Program-made: the position numbers and the translations under genes
The notes under the pieces: generated by a model
What the model saw: the letters and a program-made list of their open reading frames with translations, nothing else
Database searches by the model: none
What the model was told of the DNA's origin: nothing
Assembly (NCBI GenBank): GCA_965240325.2
Contig: OZ251225.1
Location: 4,049,910-4,113,909 of the forward strand
Length of the DNA: 64,000 bases
Origin: Rebecca billardiae RCC1528
Lineage: Eukaryota > Haptophyta
Direction of reading: 5' to 3'
In this document: piece after piece, positions 34,383-44,000 of the stretch
Numbering within the stretch: the first letter of the stretch is position 1
How the letters are laid out: every line of letters starts with the position of its first letter

Positions 34383-36790
34383 TCACGCGCGCGGGCCGCC
34401 TGCCACTGCTGCTCCGTCGGCGCCCCGCCCCTCGTCGTCCGCAAGGTCGCCGCTCTCGAGGCCGTGCGCGGCCGCCCACAGCGTGTGCACCCAGTCGGCC
34501 GCCGCGCCCACGCCCTCCGCGCCGAGCGGCACGCACAGCTGGCCGCCGTGCGCCGTTGCGAGCAGCAGCTCAAACTCGCACAGCCCGCGCGCGCCCGACG
34601 AGACGTTGCGGATGTCGCGCAGCAACCGCAGGTCGAGCGAGAGCTCGCCGAGCGCGAGCGCCGCCGCGGCGCGCGCGCGCGGCGCGCCCGGCGGCGGCGG
34701 CGGCGGGTGCGCGCAGCTGAGCACGGGCACGCCGCAGCTCAGCGCCAGCGTGCAGCGGCAGGGCGCGTACGCGCGCGCCCACACCGCGCGCGCGGCGCCG
34801 TCGCCGCCCTCCGTCGCGAGCGCCGGCGCGCGCCACAGCCAGCCGCTCGCGCGCACGCCGTCGGGCAGCGCCGGCGGCGGCGGGTGCGCGCGCGCGCGGT
34901 GCTGGCTGTGCGCGCGCGCGCGCGGCGAGGGCGGCGAGCCCGAGGTGGCGGAGGGCGCGGAGGCGGAGGGCGCGGAGGCGGAGGGTGCGGAGGACGAGGC
35001 GGAGGCGGAGGGCGAGGGCGGCTCCGCGGTCAGCGGCGGCGAGCCGCCCGAGCGGCACGCCGCGGGCGAGTCGGCGGCGGGCGGGGCGACGAGGACGGGC
35101 GCGGGCCGCGGCGTCTCGTCCGGCACCGCGCCGTCTGCGAGCCGCACGTGTCGCCCCTGCCCCCGCCCCTGCGCGTGCGCCCGCGGCTGCACGCACACGC
35201 ACAGCGCGGCCGCGCGCGCGGCGCACCCGTCAGCAGCAGCAGCGCACCCCGCCTTGCGCGCACCGCGGCGGCGCGCGGCGCCGATCAGCGCGCCGAGCGC
35301 GGCCGCGGCGCACAGCACGGCCAGCGCGAGCCACAGCCACCACCAGCGCCACGCCGGCTGCGGGCCGTGCTGCCGCGCCAGAGGCGGCTGCGGCTCGGCC
35401 GGCGGCGCGGCCGACGGCAGCAGCGGCGCGGCCGCGCCCGCCGCGGCGCCGAGCGCGGCGCGGCTGACGACGAGCAGGTAGGCGCACGCCGCGTCGCGGT
35501 CCGCCGAGACCACCTCGACGCGCACGCGGTTCGCCACGCCGGCGCCGAGCTGCCACGCGCACTCGAGCGACGCGCCCGCGGCCGCGGCCGCGCGCGTGCG
35601 CGGCGGCGCGCACGCGCACGCGCCCGCCGCGCCGCCCGCGGGCGGCAGCACGCTCACGCGCGCGCCCGGCGCGGGCGGCGCGAGCAGCAGCGTGGCCGCG
35701 CTCACGTTCGCGCCGACGCGCGCCTCGAGCGTGCGCACGCCGCCGCCGCCGTCCTCCGCCGCCGCCACGAAGGCCGCGCGCCCCTCGCCGCCGCCGCGCG
35801 CGTGCGCGTGCGCGGGCGGCGGCAGCAGCAGCGCGGGCGCGGGCAGCTCGCACGAGCCGCGCCGCTCGCCGCCCAGCCCGACGAGCGTGTACTCCTCCTC
35901 CTCGCGCGGCTGCGCCGCGGTGGCGCTCTGCCGCGTCACCGCGACGAGCACCGTCGCGCGCGCCGCGGGCGGCGGCAGCTCGAGCACCGCGCACAGCCGG
36001 CGGCGGCACGACACGTGCGCGCCGCCGCCGAGGCGGAGCGCGGGCGCGCGGCCGAGCGACACCCACGCGCCCGGCGGCGGCGCGCTCGCGTTGGGCGAGG
36101 GCGCGGCGGGGAGCACGCGCGCGCGCACGCGCGTGCCGGACGCGCGCGCGCGCGCGCCGAGCGCGAGGCGCAGCCCGCCCTCCGCGCCGCCGTCCGGCAG
36201 CGGCAGCGCGAGCGCGCGCGCGCCGCCCTCGCAGCACGGCGGCGAGAGCGGCAGCGCCGCGCCCGCCCCGTCCCACACGTCCAGCGAGGCGAGCAGCGGC
36301 GGCGGCGGCGGGCGCGGCGGGGGCGGGGGCGAGGGCGGGAACGGCCCGAGCCGCGGCGCGCCCACGCGCACGTCGAGCTCGCCGCCGTCGGGCGCGAGCG
36401 CGAGCGTGTGCGCGCCCGGCCCGTCCGCGCGCGCCGTGCCGATCAGCTGTGCGCGCGCAAAGTCCGAGTCGAGCACGTCGAAGCGGACGGGCGGCTGGCC
36501 GCGCAGGACGCAGCACGTGCCCCACGACGGCGCGGCCGCGTTCGGCGCGACGCCCGTCTCGCACAGGCCCGCGCCGCGCAGCGGCGCGCCCGTGGTCGGC
36601 TCGAGCAGCGTCGCGCGCACGAGCGCGTCGTTCAGGTCGGCGGCGGCGCCGCCGTCGCGCTCGGGCAGGCCGCGCGCGCGGAGGATGCACACCTGCGCGC
36701 CGCGCGGGGGGGGAGGGGCGAGGGCGCTCAGGCCGTGCTCGCGCGCGCGCACGCGCGGGCGCGGGCGCGCGCGCGCACCCGCGTGGACAT
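34383..36790 (-). CDS. C2 - transmembrane - PH-like membrane protein, 2 exons
   Basis: Spliced model: exon 1 complement 36779-36790 (Met-Ser-Thr-Arg), intron 36693-36778 (GTGCGC...GCAG), exon 2 complement 34383-36692, 773 aa. After splicing the N-terminus reads MSTRVCILRARGLPERDGG, the opening of a C2-like domain. A long beta-rich, Pro/Ala-rich region with several Cys follows. One membrane segment lies at WRWWWLWLALAVLCAAAALG with Arg-rich sequence after it. The C-terminal ~120 residues look like a PH domain (SGWLWRAP, then LLLATAHGGQLCVPLGAEGV and WVHTLWAAAHGLE). This suggests a membrane-anchored lipid-binding protein; the partner is unknown. The start codon overlaps that of the divergent Maf gene. 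Confidence 0.65.
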
Positions 36791-37559
36791 GGCGGCGCCG
36801 CTCGCGGCCGCCCAGCTCCCCTTTGGCTTTGGGCGCGCGGACGAAACTCTGATCGACTTGGGCCAACCCATGCTGCTCGCCGAGCACGCGCCGGCGCTCG
36901 CCGCGCTGCGCCTCGTGCTCGCGTCGGGCTCGCCGCGGCGCTCGGAGCTGCTGCGCGAGCAGCTCGGCCTCGCGCACTTCGAGGTGCTCCCCTCGCGCTT
37001 CGCCGAGGACCTCGACAAGGCCGCCTTCGCCACGCCCGCCGAGTACTGCGCCGAGACGGCGCGGCGCAAGGGCGACGAGGTGCTGCGCCGCTGCTGCTGC
37101 GCGGAGGCGGCGGCGGGGGCCGAGCGCCGCGCGCAGCTCGTGATCAGCGCGGACACGGTCGTCTGCCTCGACGGCGCCGCGCTCGAGAAGCCGCGCGACG
37201 CGGCCGACGCCGCGGCGACGCTGCGGCGGCTCTCGGGGCGGCCGCACGAGGTCGTGACCGCGGTCGCGCTCGCGCTGCTGCCCGCGGGCGAGCGCGAGCC
37301 CGGCGCCGCGCGCACGCGCGCGTTCCGCGAGACGACGCGCGTGCGCTTCGCCGAGCTGAGCGACGCCGCGATCGACGCGTACGTCGCGTGCGGCGAGCCG
37401 ATGGACAAGGCGGGCAGCTACGGCATCCAGGGGCGCGGCGCGCCGCTCGTGGCCGCGCTCGACGGCTGCTACTTCAACGTGGTCGGGCTGCCGCTGCACC
37501 GGCTCAGCGTCGAGCTCGGCGCGCTGCTCGCCGAGGCGCGCGCGGCGGGTGGCTCGTGA
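36789..37559 (+). CDS. Maf/ASMTL-family nucleoside triphosphate pyrophosphatase
   Basis: 256 aa, single exon. Maf signatures are present: LVLASGSPRRSELLREQLG (substrate-binding loop), VISADTVVCLDG (catalytic Asp), LEKPRDAADAAATLRRLSG, HEVVTAVAL, and near the C-terminus EPMDKAGSYGIQGRGAPLV. The family hydrolyses non-canonical or modified nucleoside triphosphates to monophosphates (house-cleaning), usually in the cytosol. The ~30-residue N-terminal extension before the first strand contains no clear targeting signal. The ATG was chosen because it is the first Met before the conserved strand. It shares the palindrome CATG with the start codon of the minus-strand gene. Confidence 0.93.
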   Translation: MAAPLAAAQLPFGFGRADETLIDLGQPMLLAEHAPALAALRLVLASGSPRRSELLREQLGLAHFEVLPSRFAEDLDKAAFATPAEYCAETARRKGDEVLRRCCCAEAAAGAERRAQLVISADTVVCLDGAALEKPRDAADAAATLRRLSGRPHEVVTAVALALLPAGEREPGAARTRAFRETTRVRFAELSDAAIDAYVACGEPMDKAGSYGIQGRGAPLVAALDGCYFNVVGLPLHRLSVELGALLAEARAAGGS

Positions 37560-37714
37560 CGCTGCTCGCTTGCCAGTGGCAGGCCGTGGTTCGACGATCT
37601 GATCTGACGACGAGTCGTATATGGGAGTATGGCGTAACGGGCCGTTATCTAGCTGCTGATGATAGCTATGATAGAGGAGAATCCCGGCGGTCAAACGGCG
37701 CCCAGCACGCCCGC

Positions 37715-39475
37715 ATGGACGCGCGGCTGCCGTGCGCGCGCGCCTCCCCGGCGCGGCGGCTGCGCACGGGGCGCGGCGGCGTCGCGATCGGCGACGCGGC
37801 GCAGCGCGGCGTCACGCTCGACCAGCTCGCCGCCGCGTGCGCCGAGGGCGAGCGCGTCGCGCCCGGCGCGAGCGCGCGCGGCGCGGCGGCGGCGCTGCTC
37901 GGCGGCGCGCGCGGCCGCTCGCTCGCCGAGCTGCTCGCCGACGGGCCGCAGCCGGCGGGCTGGGTGGTGCTCGTCGCGGACGACGCGCTGCCCCTGGCCG
38001 AGCTGCACGCCTGCCTCGCGCAGCACGCCGCCGAGCGCGACCTCCGCGCCGCCGAGGCCGTGTACTGGGTGGCGGCGCTCGCGCTGCGCGCCGGCGCCGA
38101 GGCGGCGAGCGCCGACGCGCCGTCGACGGCGGCGCTGCGCGGCGCGCGCGGCGCGGTCTGCGTCGTCGACGCGCGCGCCGAGGTCTGGCGCCGCGCGCGG
38201 CCCGCCGCGCAGCTCGGCGTCGCGCTGCGCACCGCCGGTCTCGCGGTGGACGCGGTGAGCGCGCGCGCCGACCCGCCGCCGCCGGCGGCAGCGGCGGCGG
38301 AGGAGGAGGACGCTCTGCGCGGCGCGCCGTGCTGCCTGCTCGACCTGCCGCCCGGCGCGGGCTTCGGCCACGACGGCGCGCGCGCGTTCGGCGCGCTCGA
38401 GCGGAGCGCGCGCGAGGCGCGCTTCCCGCGCGCCGCGCTGGGCGCGCTGCTGCGCGCGGACGTGGCGGGCGGCGCGCGCGCCGAGGGCGGCGAGGCCGCG
38501 CTGCTCGCCTGGCTCGGCGGCGCGGACGAGCTCGGCCTCGCGCCCACGCGCGCGCGCGCGCTCGACGCCGCGCTGCGCGCCTTCGGCGCGTGCCGGCTCC
38601 TCTCGAGCGGCCGGCCGCCGCGGTGGCGCTGCCGCGGCGCCGCGGTGCGCGCCGCCGCGGCCGCGCTGCCGCGCTCCGGGCTGCGCGCCGTGCAGCTGAG
38701 CGGCGTGGCGCTGGGCGAGGCGCAGGCGCTCGGCCCGCGCGCGGCCGCGCGGCTGGTACGCGCGCTCCCCGCGTGCGCCGAGCGCGCGCGGCTGCTCGGG
38801 CTCGGCGAGCGCGCCGCGCACGAGCTCGGGCGCGCGCTGCGCGGGCCGCGGCTGCGCGCGCTGCGCTCGCTCGACCTGCGCGCCAACCGCATCGGGCCGG
38901 CGGGCGCGCGCGCGCTAGCGGAGGGCGTGCGCGAGAGCGCCGCGCTCGCCGCGCTCGAGCTGGGCGACAACGCCGTCGGCAACGCCGGCGCGCGCGCGCT
39001 CGGCGAGGCGCTGGTGGGCGGCGGCGCGCCGGCGCTGCGCGCGCTCGGCCTCGGCCTCAACCGCGTGGGCGACGCTGGCGCGCACCACCTCGCGCGCGCG
39101 CTGCGCACGGGCACGGCGCTCGCCGCGCTCTCGCTCAGGGGCAACTACGTCGGCGCGCGCGGCGCGCGCGCGCTCGCCGCGGCGCTGCGCTCGGGCGGCA
39201 GCGGCGGGCTCCGGCTGCTCGACCTGGCGGGCAACTTTGCGCCGCCGCGCGCGCAGGCGGCGCTCGCGCGGGCGGCGGCCGCGCGCGGCCCGGCGGATGC
39301 CGTCGAGCTGCGGCTGCAGGACAATGACGACGACGGCGACGTGGAGGAGGAGGAGGAGGAGGGGGCCGAGGAGGCGGCCGTCGAGGGCGGCGAGGCCGCG
39401 CTGCGCGCGACGGGGGAGCTGCCCAGCCGAGTCGGACTATTCAGACGGGCCAGCACCGCGCGGCCGTTCGCGTGA
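37715..39475 (+). CDS. Leucine-rich repeat (RNI/NLRC-type) protein
   Basis: 586 aa, single exon. The N-terminal ~330 residues are Ala/Arg-rich with no recognised domain (AELLADGPQPAGWVVLVADD and a variable-looking insert PPPPAAAAAEEEDALRG). From about residue 385 to 530 there are four to five RNI-type LRRs of ~28 residues: LRSLDLRANRIGPAGARALA, ALELGDNAVGNAGARALGEA, LGLGLNRVGDAGAHHLARAL, LSLRGNYVGARGARALAAAL. The C-terminus is acidic (DDDGDVEEEEEEGAEE). The last ~15 codons run into a repeat shared with intergenic DNA at 39690 and 51165, so the natural end may have been altered. Function unknown; protein-protein interaction is likely. Confidence 0.75.
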   Translation: MDARLPCARASPARRLRTGRGGVAIGDAAQRGVTLDQLAAACAEGERVAPGASARGAAAALLGGARGRSLAELLADGPQPAGWVVLVADDALPLAELHACLAQHAAERDLRAAEAVYWVAALALRAGAEAASADAPSTAALRGARGAVCVVDARAEVWRRARPAAQLGVALRTAGLAVDAVSARADPPPPAAAAAEEEDALRGAPCCLLDLPPGAGFGHDGARAFGALERSAREARFPRAALGALLRADVAGGARAEGGEAALLAWLGGADELGLAPTRARALDAALRAFGACRLLSSGRPPRWRCRGAAVRAAAAALPRSGLRAVQLSGVALGEAQALGPRAAARLVRALPACAERARLLGLGERAAHELGRALRGPRLRALRSLDLRANRIGPAGARALAEGVRESAALAALELGDNAVGNAGARALGEALVGGGAPALRALGLGLNRVGDAGAHHLARALRTGTALAALSLRGNYVGARGARALAAALRSGGSGGLRLLDLAGNFAPPRAQAALARAAAARGPADAVELRLQDNDDDGDVEEEEEEGAEEAAVEGGEAALRATGELPSRVGLFRRASTARPFA

Positions 39476-41083
39476 GGCCTCAGCTGACGGCGAGGCGGCG
39501 TCCGCTCTGACAAGCGGCGTGGCTGACCATCGAGGGGGTCAGCTCGGTCAGTCGGAACAAGTCACTAGAGGCCGATCGACCCGGCGCCTCAACTCGCTTT
39601 GGCGCACTGATGATTTGCGCATGCGCAGCGCGGCGCTAGCGGGCGGGCGGCTCTCTGGCGGTGGTTAGGCGGTGCGACCGCGCTGCGGTGCGCGTGAGGC
39701 CTCGGCTCGCTGCGAGGCGGCATCCGCTCTGACAAGCGGCGTGGCTGGCCGTCGGAGGACTCGGCTCGGTAGGTTGGAATGATGCTGCTTTTGCGCGAGG
39801 CGGATCCAGCCATAGCTCGTCATCTGCCCCCCGCCCGAGCGCACCACTACCGATATTTGAAGCGCGGCGCGCGCCAGCTATGCAGTGCCACGACCGTCCG
39901 CTGCAGCGCCGCCCCGTGGTGAAAGCTGACCCCGCCCCGGCCCCCCATCTTACTCTTCGTCCAAATTGCACCTGCTTGTGCGCGTAGTGAGCGGCAACCG
40001 TGTGCCGCTCGCCCAGCGCGCGCAAGCTGGATGGCGATCGCCGACCGACGACTGGTGGTTGTCCCCACGCTGCCTCTCATATGCCAAGCACGCAGCCGGC
40101 GGCAGGGCACGCGCGGCGGATATGCGGTGGAGGGCGCTTGGCCGGGTGCGCACGAGAAGGGTGGCATATACGCGCGCGTCTGACGCGCGACAGCCTGCAT
40201 GGTGCAGGCTTCTCGCCGACTCGCGCCGCGCACGCCGGCAGCACGCGAGCTTGGCGACAATCGGCTGGCCGCTAGCCATCACACGCTGCGGGGCTGCACA
40301 GTGCACCCGCGCCGGGGGCGGCGAGCGTGCACTGAGAGGGGCCGAAGCGCACGCGCGCTGCCCGCACCACACGCGCCTGCCGACCCGTCCTGAAGCCCAC
40401 CTCTGCGCCCGGGTGCGCCGCCACGTGCGGTGCAACGCAGGCGTGGGATCGGAACCATCGCCGCACGCGCCAGCGGTGATGATGGCACCAGCTGACGGCC
40501 GCCGGCCAGGCCACGTGCTCTGTCGGGGCCGGCGCGGCGGCGAGTAGAGACGAGGCTTGCCAGGCGCCGGCGGAGAGGCTGACGAGGTCTGCCACGGCGC
40601 CATCGCACACGGACTGCTCTGAGCCAGAGGGCTGCAGCTGCATCATAGCAACGCTGTCAGGGCTTGATGGCAAGTAGTCAGCACAGTGAGCACCTCAGAC
40701 TCTTCCGCTGCAGCAAGGGGGGCGCAGAAGCTCGCGGGCGCTTGGGGCGTCCGCCCAGCGTGCGTCCCGAAGCAAACTACGGCTAGGGGGTCCAAGCCAG
40801 CAGCCTACGGATTTATGATTTTCGACAACCATGCTATGTAGGTGTCTGACGAGCGTGGCACTTGCTGAGGCACCCTCTAATATGACCCACAGCCCAGCCA
40901 AGCCGTCAGAAGCACTTCGCCCACTGTAGATGTGCACCGCGGAGCCACCGCGGCTGCGTGCGGGCTCCGACAGGCTCAGTCTGAGGGGCGGCGCGGGCAC
41001 GGGTCAGCACACGCCGTGACGCGGCGCGCGCGTGAGCAGCGCAGCAGCGAGCCTACGCCGCGCGGCAGATCAGCAGCGCCTCC
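39476..41083. other. Intergenic with dispersed repeat modules, no gene seen
   Basis: The segment after the LRR stop (CGTGAGGCCTCAGCTGACGG...CTGACAAGCGGCGTGGCTG, ~39470-39555) recurs imperfectly at ~39690-39780. Around 39930-40010 lies one copy of a module with GCCCCGGCCCCCCATCTTAC that has relatives at ~48110, 48955, 50612 and 50893. No coding feature supported. Confidence 0.5.
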
Positions 41084-44000
41084 TCACGCGCTCTGCACAG
41101 CCGACGCCACCAGCTCGACGAGGAATGCCGGCCCCTTGTAGGTCTCACCGTTGTTGAAGTGCACGGAGGCGATCTCCTGCCGCACGTCGATGGAGTCGAC
41201 CGAGCCGTAGAACCAGCGGTAGCCGGTCGGGTGCTCGTCGGTGATCGGAGGTGCGCCCTCCTTGAACGCCATGCGCACGAGGTCGGTCACGGCGAGCGGC
41301 CGAGATGGCGGCCGCGCCTTGAGCACCTCGTCCGTCGCGCGCGAGAACGTGCGCGCCGCCGGCTCGCCGTCGAGCTGCACAGACACGGTCGTGCCCGCTG
41401 CCGCGCCGACCGTGCCTGTCTCCCAGTCCTCGGCCCCGTCGCGCCGGACGAAGACGCGGTCGCCGTCGACGAGGGGCGCCTCCTCGGCCGCGCTGCTGGC
41501 AGCCAGCATCGCCAGCACGAGCGCGACCTCCTCCGGCGCCACGGCGTCTGCGCGCGCGACCTCGTCGTCGATCTCCGGGTGGATGGCGGGCGCGCCCGTG
41601 TCATCCGTGCCGAGCAGGTCGTCGTGTGAGACGAACGAGTCGGCCTCCTCGCCCCAGCCCAGCCACCGACAGCCGTACAAGCGCTCGAGGCCGTGCGTGA
41701 TCGCGCCAGTGACGCACTGGACCTCGTAGTGCGTCCCACCGCGCTTCCCGCCCGCGGGACTCCGCCTCCGCTTGGCAGCCGGCTGGGCCTGAGCAGCGGA
41801 GGCGGCCGTCGCGTCGCCTGCCGACTCGCCGCGCGCCTTCTTGGCCGCCGCCGCCTTGATCGCCGCCGCGCTCACCTTGAGCTTGTAGTGCCGGACGAGC
41901 GCATCGAGGCGCAGCTTCTTCGACGTCATCGCACTGATGCGCCAATCGGCCTTGCCGTCGCACTTCTTCACGCACAGCACCTGCTCGTACAGCTCCTTCA
42001 GCGTCATCCCCTCGAGCTCGCGCCAGGTGCGCACGCGCTTGCGCTCGAGCTCCTCCTTCAGCTCGGCGTCCAACGCCTTCTTCTCCGCGAGGCACTGCTG
42101 GAGCCGCTCGAAGTCGTCCTTGGCGACGTGGCCGGACTTGAGCTTCTGCGCGCGCACGCTGCCGTCAAAAGCAGCGCGGGCTTGCACGAGCTTGCGAATC
42201 GCCTTCGCCATCTCGTACTTCTGCTCGAGAGTCCACGTGCTCCACGTGTCCCGCCAGAACGTGCCCGTGTCGTTCAGCTTGAACATCACCATGGCGCAGG
42301 TGGAGAAGTCGTTACGCGTGACGGCGGCGTCGATGTAGGACTTGAGGTGCGAGAACGACCGCTCGACCGCCACGTTGCGCGTCGCCACGTTGGCGCGCTT
42401 CTCCTCCTGCCACTCGGCGAGGTTGAGGTTCTTGCCGCCGCACTTCTCCCAATGCGCGCGGTCGGGATCGTCCGGGTCGTCGCTGTGCGGCGCGGTCATC
42501 GTCTCGGCGTGGTGGCGATGGTAGGCGCGCGCGCCGGCGCCGAAGAGGCGCGCAAAGAGCGCCACCGCCTCGTCACTCACGAACCACTTGCCGGTCATGC
42601 TGTCCTGCGAGCAGATCATGAGCTGGATGAGGCGCGCCCGAGGATCGACGCGCTGGTCGGGGAAGATGCGCTCCGCGCCGGTGAGGAAGGGGCGCGGGTC
42701 GACGCGCCACCGGTTGAGGCAGTCGTAGACGCGCTGCGTGATGCTCGCCAGCTCGCGCAGGTGCCCGACGGTCGTGTACGCGTGCATGACCGGCAGGTAG
42801 ATGTTCAGGTAGCACACGGCGAGCGCGCAGAGGCACTTGTAGACGGTGTCGCTCTCGAGCATCATGATCAGGTAGTCGCGCGTCTTGCCGCCCTCGTCGC
42901 CCTGCTTCGCCTGCATGTACCGGAGGAACTCGAGGATGCGGTCGCGCCAGAGCACGATCGCGATCGCGTTCTTCTGCTCTCGGCGCACGGCCGCGCAGCG
43001 CGCGGGCGCGGGCGGGGAAGAACGTGAGTGCATGAGCGCGCGTCGCGTGCGCGCGCGCAGCGCGCGAGGTTGCGAGCGCGCGCTCGCGGCGAGCAAGCGC
43101 GCGCTCGGTGCGCGCGCGCGCGCGCGCGTGGGATGCGCGGTGCGCGCACCCAGAACACGCCGTTGCGGGAGCCGTGGATGGCGCTGAAGTCCTTCATGAT
43201 CCACTGCTCGTGCTCGCTGAGCTTGCCATTCGCGAGCACCCACTCGATGAACTCGTCGCCCTTGGCCCACGCCTTCTCCGAGAAGGGCGAGAGGTACACG
43301 CACAGCCGGTAGATGAAGTGCCAGATCGGCGAGTCGAAGAGCCAGACGCCCGTGCGGAACTTCTTCGCGTCGGGCGTCTTCACCTTCGTGCCGCTCTGCA
43401 GCGCCGCCGCCTCAGCCAGGAAGGCCGGGCCGAGCGTCTCGGTTGCAAACGCCATCAGCTCCTTGCCCATCGCGTCGAACGTGTTGACGAGCGCGTGCTC
43501 CATGCAGTTGCTCCACATCGTCGTCAGCAGGATGGTGAGCGCGAGGACGCACGTGCCGCGCAGAAGAAATCGGCCGAGTGCGCGGAGGCGCGGATGGGCG
43601 GACCAGTCCGCCCGATCGCGCGCCGCCTCCTCCTCGGGTGTGGATGGCGCGGCCGGCGGCGCGCCGCGGCTGTCGCCTCCGCCACCTCCGCGGCCGCGGT
43701 CATCATCGCCGTCGCTGCCGCCGTCGCTGCCGCCGCTGGCAGCTGGCTCGCCGCGGAGCGTGGCGGCGACGACGAGCAGCGGCGCGCGCGCGCTCGAGCG
43801 CAGAGCCGCGTCGACGCCCGCGCCCAGCAGCTGCGGCAGGCAGGGGAAGTCCGTCCGGTACTTCTCGCGCTCCTCGTCGAGCGTGTGCGCGTCATCCGAC
43901 TCGGCGGCGGCGAGCGCGCACCGGCTGCTGTAGCGCGTCGGCACGGCGGTCTCGCCCGAGTCGATCTCCTCGAGCAGCGCGGCGAGCGACTCCTCGGCGA

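Noticed and set aside
34239-37559. 1106-codon plus-strand frame including the Maf gene
   Set aside because: Only the part from 36789 has Maf motifs. The upstream part is the antisense of the C2-TM-PH gene and reads as Arg/Ala low complexity.
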